Below, in pieces: positions 1-10,400 of a stretch of DNA of 64,000 nucleotides. The notes below the pieces were generated by a model that was not told the origin of the DNA, searched no databases, and was given only the letters and a program-made list of their open reading frames with translations. This stretch comes from Annona cherimola (Eukaryota; Streptophyta; Magnoliopsida; Magnoliales; Annonaceae). The DNA is taken from assembly GCA_030490835.1 (NCBI GenBank), contig CM059971.1:124156564-124220563 (forward strand), given 5' to 3'. Made by a program: the position numbers and the translations under genes. Within the stretch, counting starts at the first letter, position 1, and each line of letters opens with the position of its first letter.

Positions 1-68
1 TAGAGATTAAAAAGTTTTAGGTTGAAAAGTTTTAGGTTGACATTTTTTTCTCTTTGCCAAACACACTC
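1..68. mobile_element. end of a Tourist-like MITE, cut by window edge
   Basis: The window opens inside a short element whose right end reads GCCAAACACACTC followed by TTA. This resembles the right terminus (CCAAACACACCC) of the better preserved copies at 30967, 31335 and 38668. The inner sequence, with repeated AAAAGTTTTAGGTTGA, resembles the subterminal AT-rich parts of that family. Only the last ~68 bp are visible. Confidence 0.45.
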
Positions 69-247
69 TTAGTATTTTAATTTTCTCTTCCCAAACCCAA
101 AGGGGTTATGATCTTGTCGAAGAATGCATAATTTCTTAGCAAAAGATAAATGCGGAATGTGAAGGTAAAAGATTTGGCAAGTTTTTATAATTTTATTATA
201 AGGGTCGGGCAAACTTCTTTACTTTTTATCTGTTGAGCGATGTAGAT

Positions 248-431
248 GGGTTTGGGAAATGATAAAATTAGTATAAAATTTTTTAAATAGAAAGAAATAA
301 TATGATATGACAGAGATAACAATGCGAAGTAAAAAAAATAAAATTAAAATAGATATATTAATTGTATAAGTAATTGTATAAAAATGATTGAAAGATTGAG
401 CAATTGTATAGAAAAATATTAAAAAATAAAT
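248..431. mobile_element. Tourist-like MITE fragment
   Basis: The segment starts GGGTTTGGGAAATGATAAAA. It then follows the same order of motifs (ATGATATGA, AAAATAAAATTAAAATAGAT, TTAATTGTATAAGTAATTG) seen in the copies at 34475, 38668 and 53894. The far end is lost where the foldback element at 425-910 begins. It is non-coding. Confidence 0.45.
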
Positions 432-910
432 TTTTTTGTAAATATGACTACAAAGTTTAACCAATACTGCATTAGTATTCCTAAGTTTGTCGAAATTGCA
501 AATATACCTGCAAAATTTGCATAAATTTTTACAAGTGTATCCCTTATGCTATAACCTCATTAAATTTTTCGTAAAACGACGATGCCCTTTAAGCCAAGTA
601 TTATATTTACAATTTTTACAAATATTGTAAACATACTTGTAAAATAATCTGAAATAATAATATAGGTAAAAATATAAATTAATGAAGTAACAAATATTTC
701 TTTAATAGTTGGGAACATTGCATGTGTATTGTTTGGTTTAAAGGGTATTTCATCATTTTGTAAAAGTCTAATGACATCATAACGGAATGGACATGCTTGC
801 CAATTTATGTAAATGCTATAGGTATATTTTCAATTTCGGTAAACTTCGGGATAATAATGCAACATTAGTCAAATTTTGTAAACATATTTACGAAGATTTC
901 AAAAAATAAT
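425..910. mobile_element. foldback element with ~160-bp inverted arms
   Basis: The left arm (about 430-590) and the right arm (about 755-908) are near reverse complements. For example, GTAAATATGACTACAAAG and CGAAATTGCAAATATACCT on the left match, inverted, the segments around 878-905 and 815-840 on the right. No coding capacity is seen between the arms. Long arms without a transposase suggest a MULE-derived or foldback MITE. I could not fix a target-site duplication. Confidence 0.6.
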
Positions 911-1048
911 TAACAATAGAATGGCTGCAGAAAGTAAACAATTCAAGAATAATTTTTTTTTATTATTAAACATGCCCATCCTGGCATGCTAATAAAAGTT
1001 TTGACCGGCAAACAAATTTTTTTTCTTACTTTTGAAAATAAAGGATAC

Positions 1049-1160
1049 TTGTAACGCCCCAGGCCTAACAGTAAGGTATTGTCCACTTTGGGCCTCGGCC
1101 TTCACTTATAACCCAGGCTCCCCCCTCATCCTAACCGATGTGGGATATCACAATACTTTT
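1049..1160. repeat. TRIM/LTR-like dispersed repeat fragment
   Basis: The fragment begins TTGTAACGCCCCAGGCCTAA, runs through GTATTGTCCACTTTGGGCC, and ends near CCGATGTGGGATATCACA. This motif order (TGTAAC...CCC, 'TTGTCC..TTTGGGC', 'GATGTGGGAT.TCACA') is familiar from short terminal-repeat retrotransposon sequences in many dicot genomes. That assignment rests on memory of the pattern. No second LTR or internal domain is visible here. Confidence 0.4.
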
Positions 1161-1325
1161 GTCACTGCATTTGGATTTTTTTTTATTAATATGCATACAC
1201 CATGATAACTATGTTATAATCAAGCACCATTTTATATAAATCCTTCCATTATAAAGGAAAAATTCTATAAATATTCGCACACTGTGGTGGCATCATTGTA
1301 CTAACGATTGATTCTTACATTTGGT

Positions 1326-2105
1326 TAGGGGTGAAAATAGGGCCGGGTCGACCTGTCACCCATTCTGAAACGATTTTACAAATGGTCGGAGCACGAATTT
1401 TGACTCGATAGGATGTGACAAGTCAAGATTTTAGACCCGTATTTCAATTCCAAAGTATCATAATTAAGCACCATGTCCCAACTCGACCTACTCTAACCCT
1501 CAAAGTATAAATTATTTTTATAAATTATATGATTTACTTATGTGAATGTTGTTTTGTTTGATAAATATGTTTAACTTTATGCGTAGTAATGTGAATATTA
1601 TTTATGTTGATATATGTTTAACTTTATAACTTATTTATAATGATAAATTTTTATTTCTTAATTGCATATATATGGTTTAAGTTATCTCATTTACATATTT
1701 ATCCATAAAATAAAATATATTATCTATGTTATTTATATCTTACAAGAACGAATATTATTATTTTGTAATTTAACAGTTTTAATTACAATTAAAAACTTAC
1801 ACCAATGTACTTTTAAGATTGATATATATAAAGGAAATTATTTAAAATTTTTTACTAATGCTTTGTTATGAGAATTATATTTTACTTAGATAATTGGGTT
1901 TTACTCACTAAATAGTAAAATATTAAATTATTTAACCTTTAAATTTATTATAAATATGAATTTATATTAAAATGTATATAAATTTTTAAATTTGGATATA
2001 CGATTTTAACACTATTTGTTGTTTCGATACTGACCCGAATCTAATCTGAAATTTGTCTAGAAACCTCCTAAAATAAGACGAGAATTAGACCAATCTTGCC
2101 CCAAT
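1326..2105. mobile_element. hAT-like non-autonomous element or remnant, copy 1
   Basis: It opens with TAGGGGTGAAAATAGGGCC, like the hAT-type ends that start yAGGGGTG. The far end (about 2025-2105: GACCCGAATCTAATCTGAAA, then GTCTAGAAACCTCCTAAAAT) aligns loosely with 50360-50460, where GACCTGAGACCAGTCCAAAG is followed by a CTTGAGACCTATT motif, so I treat 49750-50480 as a second copy. No matching right TIR or target duplication was found, so the limits are approximate. It stops just upstream of the receptor-kinase TATA box. Confidence 0.4.
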
Positions 2106-2110
2106 CCTTG

Positions 2111-2118
2111 TATAAAAA
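2111..2118 (+). promoter_or_regulatory. candidate TATA box of the receptor-kinase gene
   Basis: TATAAAAA lies 300 bp upstream of the preferred ATG at 2411 and directly after the hAT-like remnant. It would place transcription start near 2145 and give a leader of about 265 nt. This is a sequence match only. Confidence 0.4.
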
Positions 2119-2186
2119 AGAAGAGGATAAAAAAAAAAGGGGCGTCGAGCAGTCCCTTACCTGCTCCCATTTTCATCCGTACGTCG

Positions 2187-2414
2187 ATGCCCTACTACGA
2201 AATTTATTTCGCAATGGAAAAAGTCGTCGTTGACCACCCTCTCCAGTACTCTTTTTTTTTATGGAACCCCTTCCAGTATTCTATTCTTCGAGCCATCGCA
2301 CCAGCTCACAAGCCATCAATTATCAATTGCGAAGAACAGCAGGCATATCTCCTGCTCCGCTCGCTTGCATGTCTCCGTCTTCCCTGGCCGCTAGCAATCA
2401 ACACGGAGAGATGA
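2187..2414 (+). promoter_or_regulatory. upstream ORF ending on the ATGA of the preferred receptor-kinase start
   Basis: A 75-codon ORF starts at 2187 and stops with TGA at 2412-2414, so its stop shares bases with the ATG at 2411 (ATGA). If transcription starts at the TATA predicted above, this uORF is in the leader and could reduce or regulate translation of the main frame. An in-frame ATG at 2261 would instead give a longer protein. No protein family is recognised in the uORF. Confidence 0.3.
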
Positions 2415-5047
2415 GGCAACTGCATGTGCACGGGCCGCACGGCATGCTTTCCCCCGCTCTCTGTTTCTTCCTAGTTGTGAGCTCTTCTTGCTGGGCTCCC
2501 TCTGCTGCTCTGAAATCATACGAGGAGCCCGATTTCGGGAAAGTTGAAACTTATACATGGCCTAACAATGATTCCATAATTGACACCATCTCCTACGGTG
2601 ACGGTTCCTTGGCCAGGTTGATCCTGATGAAAGAGGGAAACGATTCGTCCTCGCTTCCAAGCTTCGGATGCGGATTCATTCGCCCTGGAAACCAAACCCC
2701 TTATTTCTTCTTCGGTGTTCTGATTCTCGGGGAGCTCAACACCAGTTTGAACGACCAGCAAGTATGGTTGGCCAACAGAGACCGACCCATAAGAGAAGAC
2801 GGAACACTGGAGTTCGCATCCTATGCAGGTTTGACGTTGCGGGAATCCGATTCCAATGGCGGGGAAGTGTGGTCTAGGGGTAGTTCCGTCGAGCCTCTTT
2901 CGCGGATTGAGCTGGGTGAAGATGGAAACCTTCGGCTTTACACTGTCAACAACACGGTGGTTTGGCAATCATTTGATGACCCAAGCGACACGTTACTCCC
3001 TGGGCAACGGTTGCGCAAAGACAGAAAGATTGTGGGCAGTGTCTCAGCTAATAACTGGAGCAGTGCGCGGTACTCCGTTGAGATGCAATCTGATGGTCTC
3101 TCTGCATTTGTTCAAGCAGATGTAGACGGTGTAGCAACGAAATATTTTCATTTGCAGGCAGGGAAACCATGCAACGGCTGTAGAGAAGAAACTGAACGCC
3201 TTCTCCCCCAAACCTATGCGGTTCATGATGGCCAAGTCCTTAACATTTCCACTGGAAAAGGTAGAGTGAGCAGCTTCAATTTATCACTCGAATCGGCTGC
3301 TGATACGGCGGCTGGATCTTATCACTATTTGAGGCTGGGCATCGATGGCCATTTAACAACTTATCGGTGGCAGAAAAACAAATCCGTGAAACCTGTTTAT
3401 GATTTCGTAACCCAGCTAATTGATAGGTGCCAATATCCTTATGAATGCGGTGACTTTGGGGTTTGCGGCACAGGAGTCAACTGCGGCTGTCCCAAGGCAG
3501 AGGATGGAAGGGAATATTTCAACCAGCTTCCAGCCTCGGGAAGATCTTCAGGGTGCTCTGAAAAAGTTCCCTTGTCTTGCGACAGTCCGTTGGATCGTCA
3601 GCGCCTTGAGAATTTCGGAAATCTGTCCCTGTACAGTTTTATTGATAGCAGAGCTGCTGTTCCTGATGTGAAAAATCTAGAGAGATGCAAGGAGGACTGT
3701 TTGATTAATTGCACTTGCAGAGCTGCCTTCTTTAAGGCTGTCAATGAGTATGAAGGGGAATGTTACCTGCTGCATAGCAGCATCCTATCCTTCCGAGCAA
3801 ACCCAATTCCATACATCGTTCCCTACAACTCTTCGGCATTCATAAAGCTTCAACTCCCCTATTCGGTGCCAAGCCGTAATGCGTCTCCACCTCATAATTC
3901 CAAGAAGAAAAACTATTTGGCTGCAGTAGTATCTGGGGCCGTCGCCATGGCCATTGTTTTATTTCTGATTGCAATTGGGATTTTGATTTTAAAGAAAAAG
4001 AAGAATAAGAAGATGGAGGAGGACAAAGACGAACAAGAAGAACACATAGAACAAGTATTAACAATGCCCAGAAGATTCTCCTATGAAGAACTGTCTGTTG
4101 CAACAAGAAATTTCGAGGATCGGATTGGAGGAGGAGGGTTTGGAACTGTGTTCAAAGGCGAACTGAAAGATGGCAGGATAATCGCAGTGAAACGGCTGGA
4201 CAACAGAGGGCAAGGAATGAGGGAATTCCTGGCCGAGGTTGAAACAATAGGGAACGTCAACCACGTCAACCTCGTCCGTTTGATTGGCTTTTGTGCGGAT
4301 AGATCTTATCGACTTCTTGTTTATGAATACATGAGTAATGGGTCTTTGGACAACTGGATCTTCAACAGCCACAGGAACAAGGATATCGATTGGGAGACAA
4401 GGAAGAAGATTATACTAGATATTGCGAGAGGGCTGGCTTATCTCCATGAACAATGTCGTCAGCGCATCGCCCACTTGGATATCAAGCCCCAAAACATTCT
4501 CTTGGATGATGACTTCAACGCCAAAGTCTCGGATTTTGGGTTGTCCAAGCTGATGGCTAAAGATCAAAGCCAGGTACAGACTACCATGAGAGGCACTCCA
4601 GGGTATCTTGCTCCAGAATGGCAGCAGCTGAGGATTACGCTGAAAGTCGACGTCTACAGTTTTGGGATCGTTGTTCTTGAGATTATCTGTGGAAGGAGGA
4701 ACTTGGACAGTTCCCAGCCGGAGGCAAGCATGCATCTTCTCAGGCTGTTGCAAGAGAAGGCTCAGACAAACCATCTGATTGACATCGTCCAGAACTCGAG
4801 CTTGGACACCCAATTTTATAAAGTTGAGGTCCTCAAGATGATTAAGCTTGCTGCCTGGTGCTTGCAGGATGATCACACAAGAAGGCCGCAAATGTCTGTT
4901 GTGGCGAAGGTATTGGAGGGAGCTATGGAGATTGAGCCAAGCATCAGTTACAGATTTTGCAATGCCATGGCACGTTCTCCTACCATAGATGCTGCAGCTG
5001 CTGATTCAGAACCACCGCAGGCATCTGCTCTGTCAGGGCCCAGATGA
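2411..5047 (+). CDS. G-type lectin S-receptor-like Ser/Thr kinase (SD2-5-like), intronless
   Basis: Single-exon frame of 878 codons from ATG 2411; the same frame is open from 2261 (928 codons). I prefer 2411 because a hydrophobic signal peptide (SPALCFFLVVSS) then follows within about 25 residues. Order of domains: signal peptide; bulb-type lectin domain (VWLANRDRPI, WQSFDDPSDTLLPGQ); an EGF/S-locus-like cysteine stretch (CQYPYECGDFGVCG); a PAN-like segment (CKEDCLINCTCRAAFF); a membrane helix at about 503-528; Lys-rich juxtamembrane; kinase domain. Kinase landmarks: GGGGFGTVFKG loop near 570, Lys594, catalytic HLD at 688-690, DFG from Asp708, APE ending at Glu736. The residue before the catalytic Asp is Leu, so it is a non-RD kinase. 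The family acts at the plasma membrane, often in defence or stress perception; the ligand is unknown. All kinase residues appear intact. Confidence 0.93.
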   Translation: MRQLHVHGPHGMLSPALCFFLVVSSSCWAPSAALKSYEEPDFGKVETYTWPNNDSIIDTISYGDGSLARLILMKEGNDSSSLPSFGCGFIRPGNQTPYFFFGVLILGELNTSLNDQQVWLANRDRPIREDGTLEFASYAGLTLRESDSNGGEVWSRGSSVEPLSRIELGEDGNLRLYTVNNTVVWQSFDDPSDTLLPGQRLRKDRKIVGSVSANNWSSARYSVEMQSDGLSAFVQADVDGVATKYFHLQAGKPCNGCREETERLLPQTYAVHDGQVLNISTGKGRVSSFNLSLESAADTAAGSYHYLRLGIDGHLTTYRWQKNKSVKPVYDFVTQLIDRCQYPYECGDFGVCGTGVNCGCPKAEDGREYFNQLPASGRSSGCSEKVPLSCDSPLDRQRLENFGNLSLYSFIDSRAAVPDVKNLERCKEDCLINCTCRAAFFKAVNEYEGECYLLHSSILSFRANPIPYIVPYNSSAFIKLQLPYSVPSRNASPPHNSKKKNYLAAVVSGAVAMAIVLFLIAIGILILKKKKNKKMEEDKDEQEEHIEQVLTMPRRFSYEELSVATRNFEDRIGGGGFGTVFKGELKDGRIIAVKRLDNRGQGMREFLAEVETIGNVNHVNLVRLIGFCADRSYRLLVYEYMSNGSLDNWIFNSHRNKDIDWETRKKIILDIARGLAYLHEQCRQRIAHLDIKPQNILLDDDFNAKVSDFGLSKLMAKDQSQVQTTMRGTPGYLAPEWQQLRITLKVDVYSFGIVVLEIICGRRNLDSSQPEASMHLLRLLQEKAQTNHLIDIVQNSSLDTQFYKVEVLKMIKLAAWCLQDDHTRRPQMSVVAKVLEGAMEIEPSISYRFCNAMARSPTIDAAAADSEPPQASALSGPR

Positions 5048-6346
5048 TTCCCGCTCATCGTCATGTAAGATATGGGATTGAGAAGTCCAGGTACTTCGGT
5101 TATCCTCTGATTGCTGTTTGTTATTGAACTCACTTTAAACCACCTAAAAATAATGAAATCATTATATTTATTTAGAGTTGTGATTAAATTATATCATGAA
5201 ATTAGTTGTAGCCCATCAAACTATATTTCCATTTAGTTAAGGTGGAAATTGACTCCGACTACTTAAAGTTCAAAAAATATTAAACCAAACCATTTGAATT
5301 TTTGGTTATGTGGGTTGGTTTCATGTTAAACCTGAACCAAGTTGTACAGGTAGACCGTAGACACAATCAAGCTTCTGCCGTTTTTCTGTCAGCAGAGAAG
5401 GATAAAAAAGATTGTTCTATCTCCTAGTATTTATACTGAGCTATAAATTCAAAATTACAGGTGCATTATTTCCCAACGGAACCAAATTACTATAAAAAAA
5501 ATCAATGCAAATTTTCGAAAATCAGAAAGGATATTGGCAATGCCATTACAGCTTTTGTCATTATGCAAACTTGTCCCTTCTTGTGACTTCTCTCTTTGCT
5601 GTTGTTTGCTCAAAACTTTCTTCTTTCTTCTGAAATATGATTGCCTTTGCGCGTTGTTCAAAACAAACGTATCAGGTGGTAAAAGGAGCATCTCGCTTAC
5701 CATGGGAAATGGTGGAAATGGTAGCTGTCCGGCTTTAATTTTGGTCAGAAGTTATTGGCGTGCAAGTGAGACTGCCAAATTGCGGTCCATCCTTGTCAAT
5801 CCAAGCCTGCAATGAACTGCATTCTACCGTCAATTTGGTGTTCTATATATGTTGTTATTTTTGTCAAGCTGTTGCTGGTATATGTTGCTTTGTTTGGAAG
5901 CTGTTCTTAACGGAGGGCTATTATTTTAAGCTGTTCCGATCTTTTCCCAGGTTGCAGACGTGAGCCCAAGTTCATTTTTCATTCCCTTGTTGTGAATTGT
6001 GACCCAATGTCTTCTTGAGTATGTCGGTAGGTAATCTCCGTGCCGTAGGTTCCCTACAAGCAACGCAATCAGGAAACTCTTTCCCAATACCTTTGCCTGT
6101 GCAGTACCCGATTCCTATTTTTTAAGCGTACGGCGTCAAATATAACTAACTCTGGGCTGGTCAAACCAGGACGAGCCTTATGTGAAGTCCAACCGTAAAA
6201 GCAAAAAACAGCACCAAGGAGGGAAGTGGACGGTTAGGATTCGCTAGAATACGAGAGCGTCACCGTGTTCCGTATTCCCAGGTCCTAACAATGACAAGAC
6301 CCATCTGAACCCATCCGAATACTTGGTTACGACATGCACTTCTCTT
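5048..6346. other. 3' flank and intergenic sequence, no gene seen
   Basis: The receptor-kinase 3' UTR probably ends near the AATAATGAAATCATT stretch around 5150. The rest has short open frames only, none with recognisable domains or plausible splice partners. Confidence 0.5.
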
Positions 6347-6662
6347 CGGTGCATCTGGTGCAATTATTCATTTTTTTTTATTTTTTTAAAATTTTTTATA
6401 AAATTGTTAATCTAAGTGTATTTAATATGTATATATATTATCAATTTTTAGTATTTTGAATATTTATAAATATTTTTTGGATTTTTAAAAATTAGCAACA
6501 TTATTACCAAAAATGTCGCCAATTTTCAAAAATTCAAAAAAATATTTATAAATCTTCGAAAATGATAAAAATTGAACATATATTAAATACGCTTGATTAA
6601 CAATTGTATGAAAAAAGTTTGAAATTTTTTTTAAAAATAGATTAAATGCACTCCGGTGCAGC
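6347..6662. mobile_element. foldback MITE, copy A
   Basis: The ends are inverted: the left end GGTGCATCTGGTGCAATTAT is mirrored by ATTAAATGCACTCCGGTGCA at the right. The arms continue inwards as T-rich and A-rich halves (GTTAATCTAAGTGTATTTAA against its inverted match near 6580). The same termini and arm order occur 80 bp downstream in copy B. There is no coding content. Confidence 0.6.
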
Positions 6663-6741
6663 AAGCCTAAGTGCGTCAATGTAGAAATTGGGTAATAATA
6701 TAGTATAAAATTGGATAATAATATAGTGTGTACTTAGCTTT

Positions 6742-7003
6742 GGTGCACCCGAGTACTTTAATTCATTTTTTATTTTTAAAATTTTTTTATACAACTATTA
6801 ATCTAAGTACATTTAACATGCATATAAAATTTTATCATTTTTTATTTTTTTACTAAAAATGAAAATGATTTTAAAAGATAAAAATATTTAAAAATCTCTA
6901 AAAATGATAGAACTTAATAAATATGTTAAATCTACTTAGACTAATAATTGTATAAAAAAATTTAAAAAAATAAAAAAATGAATTAAATGCACACGGGTGC
7001 ACC
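6742..7003. mobile_element. foldback MITE, copy B
   Basis: The left end is GGTGCACCCGAGTACTTTAA. The right end, read inverted, is GGTGCACCCGTGTGCATTTA. The arms stay complementary for about 100 bp, with an AT-rich centre. It is related to copy A (6347-6662) in terminal motif and arm order. It lies about 450 bp upstream of the start codon at 7450, so it is in the promoter region of the next gene. Confidence 0.65.
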
Positions 7004-7449
7004 TCTTCCCGTGGAAATTGGCCATCGGATTAATCGAATCGTTGTTATCAGTTAGGATTCAAACCTGCAGAATCTTTGGTCTGAAAACCGGGAAAAATAC
7101 CATTAGCCGAGATAGGCTCTTCTGAAGAAATGAACGGTAAAGAAATAAACATTTGAAATTTAGTTTATTTTGTCAACTTTGGATAATCTAAACAACCTAA
7201 AACCAGAATTCTAAACTACAGCATCTGATATTCCCCTTCATGCTGAAGTTAATCTTCCATTCGCATTTATTATTTGCAGGTCTAGCCGCGTGTGTAGACA
7301 CGCGCGTGCGATATACCCGGCGTCGCTGCTCGCTAAGTCGAGTAGAATCCTCTACGTGTGGTGGGGATAGGCGCTCAAAAAGCCAGTCATTTTGCTGAGT
7401 TTTTATAGCATTCCCTCTTTTTTTGTGATTAAGGGAGAAGGGAGAGAGT

Positions 7450-10400
7450 ATGGAGTGCTTTTGTTCTTCCTCTCCTTCCACGCTCCTCAGTTTTCAGGTG
7501 GTTGAGCATTTTCCTTTCCTCATCTTCTGCCACCTTATTAGTCCTGAATTTCTATTAAAATTTATACATGCGAGGTCAAGAGAATGTGAGAAGCTGAGTA
7601 CGAGAATCTGCCTGCTTCTGATTCTACTGTGTGATGTTTCCACCCCACCCCAACACACACACACACACACACAATTCCAAATTAGCTGAATTTCATGTTC
7701 TTCGATCCTTATAGCTTGAATGGCCGCATCATGTTTTTGACTTGTGCTGAAATCAATCGCTTCCCCAGCAACTGCCAGTAATAAAAACATGAAAAACAAA
7801 TTTCTCAGTGAAGTCCAAACCCATATCATGCACCAGTTCATTCTGTAATCTTGAATGCGCAGATTCATTTCTGTTTAACCGATCGATAAACTATATAATC
7901 GGAAAACTCTAACAGGGAGATTTTAGTTTCCCTTCATTGAAGCGTTTTAAGAATGAAAACGGGGTTCTTAACATTATTCTTCAGTCAATTAAAGTGGGCC
8001 ATCTTGTTGTGAACTGATCATTTATCTCTTGTCGAATTTGAAAGAACACATGAGGGCTAGCACAAAGGTTTGAAAGTGGGGTCATGATCAGAGTAGCTGG
8101 GTTTGTCTTTCAATTCTTGTAAATTCAAAGTGATTGCAGTGTAGAAATTGCCTTAAACAATTCATGCAACTATAGCTTATGGTGACATTAAATCCCATGC
8201 CCTTCTTTTTCTGCTTCTTTTTCTGCAATCTGTACCCATATTAGAGTCAATCCTATATTAGCAGATGGTTTTTGGAACTGATTAACTGATGTTGCAGGGT
8301 TTTTCTTCATCACTTATTGATAGGAGGTTTTGTAAGACAACTTTAAATCACAGGGTCCTGCCTCCCCTTTCTAAACAGTTTCTTCAACATAATGACAGAC
8401 TGCATGCCTTTCTTCGCCGGCAAATTCGACAAATTCGACCTCCAATCTCTTCACGAACATCTACAGTGTCAATATTTGCAGAGGCTGGCAGGCAACCCTG
8501 GGATTTTGGAAGATTTGTAAGAACATTGTATTTTTTCAATGGGCCCCCATCTGCTGCTAAGGTTGGTCACTTGTGAATTCTACACATTGTATAGAACACT
8601 CTCTTCTCTGTGATAAGAAGCAAATGCTTTTTTTTTTTTTTTTTGGATGAATAAGAAGCAAATACTTATGTGCTGGCTAACACAACTTCTTTTTTTTTTT
8701 TCATTTGAGAAGTTCTTCGAATTTATAATACAAAAGCTGTCGAATCAAACATCTCCCGAACCGGCAAAGACAATGCAAACTTCAGATGTGGTGCTGGTAG
8801 TTGGAGCAACTGGTGGAGTTGGCCGAAGGGTAATTGACGTTTTATGCAAGAAAGGGATTCCAGTCAGAGCTCTGGTATTTAGATGCATTTCTGCAATTTG
8901 CATCATTTTCTGCATACATAATACTGCACCATCATTAGTAAAATCTAAAACTGAATTATTGTTATTTTTTTGGTGAATTGACATTCATGGTAGCTCTGGT
9001 TTCATGTGAGAATCTAGGTCAGAAATGAAGAGAAGGCAAAGAAAATGCTAGGACCAGATATCGACGTGGTAAGCCATCTGTTCTAGAATTCTCAGTTGCA
9101 TATGAAATACGTGATTAGATGACTATGAACTTATTGAAGATTTTAAATTGGCAACAAAGGAGAAAAGTTGACCACAAAATGATGATGTTTGCGAATAAAG
9201 GGACCTCCTTGTGTCTACAGTGTGGAAGTGTGAAAACTTCTTATGGCTGTTCCCTTATTTACTCAAGGCTTCCAGTTCCACTTTGTTTTTTCCCCCCTCA
9301 GCCCCTTCTATCCATATTAATTTTTTAATATGTTTTCCTTCCTTGTTCTATCTTTGTTTGTGAAGATTGTTGGTGACATTACCAAGGAAAGCACTCTTGC
9401 TCCCAAGTACTTCAAAGGAGTGAAAAAAGTCATAAATGCTGCCTCTGTGATTGTTGGTCCCAAGGAAGGAGATACTCCTGATAGAGCTAAATACAGCCAG
9501 GCAAGTACTTTTAAGTCAGTTGACAAATGAATCATGCCATTCTGTGTTTGTGAATCATGTATTGCTGTGATTAAACGTTGAAGCATGGTATGATCTTTCT
9601 CTGGTGACCGTCTTTTTTGGAAAAAAAATTTATTGATTGATTGGAAGATATCTTCTTTATAGTTAGATAATTTTTATCTTCTTTATAGTTGGATAATTTT
9701 CTATCGAAGATCTCAAAACTTCAATAATTAGAAAAATTCTTTTCTCCATGAAGCATTACTGTATTTCTCCCATAACTCGCCAGGAATACTCCTGAGCAAA
9801 ATGCAATATGTGTGTGTGCGTGTGTGTGTGTATACATATTTGTTTTGACTTCTGCATATAGTGAAGTTATTCTCCTGCCTCACTTCATATGTAGAGCATT
9901 TTCCTCTTTGCTTTCATTGATGATATTAATGGAGCTTCATTTCCTGGAACAGGGAATTAAATTCTTCGAGCCCGAGGTGGGATGATTTTTTGCATGTCAA
10001 GGATTTTTGAATTGAAATCATGCTAAATTCAAATTTCATCCTTTCCATTTACCCTTGTCGACTTACATGTGCAACTGTTTGATTACTGAATATAGATAAA
10101 AGGAGCCTCACCTGAAATGGTAGAGTATGTAGGTATGAAGAATTTGATCAATGCAGTGAAAAGTAATATTGGACTCCGAGATGGAAAAGTGCTCCTTGGA
10201 TTTGCAGGTAATATCCAGAAATAGTTGGTTAGTATCTAATTTTATTTTTCACTAGCTATACTGCTAGCATTCATAAGACAACAAAATAAAAATTATAGTC
10301 TTAGGATTGATTTATTATTATTATTATTATTTTCTTATCATAGTCTCTTAATACAAATATTTGATGCATCAGTCATATCAAAGTATATTGACATTGTGTA

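Noticed and set aside
8517..8522. GTAAGA as donor of exon 2 in the HCF173-type gene
   Set aside because: Good consensus, but the downstream frame RFVRTLYFFNGPP is family-conserved, so the donor at 8562 is preferred. It might still be used as an alternative.
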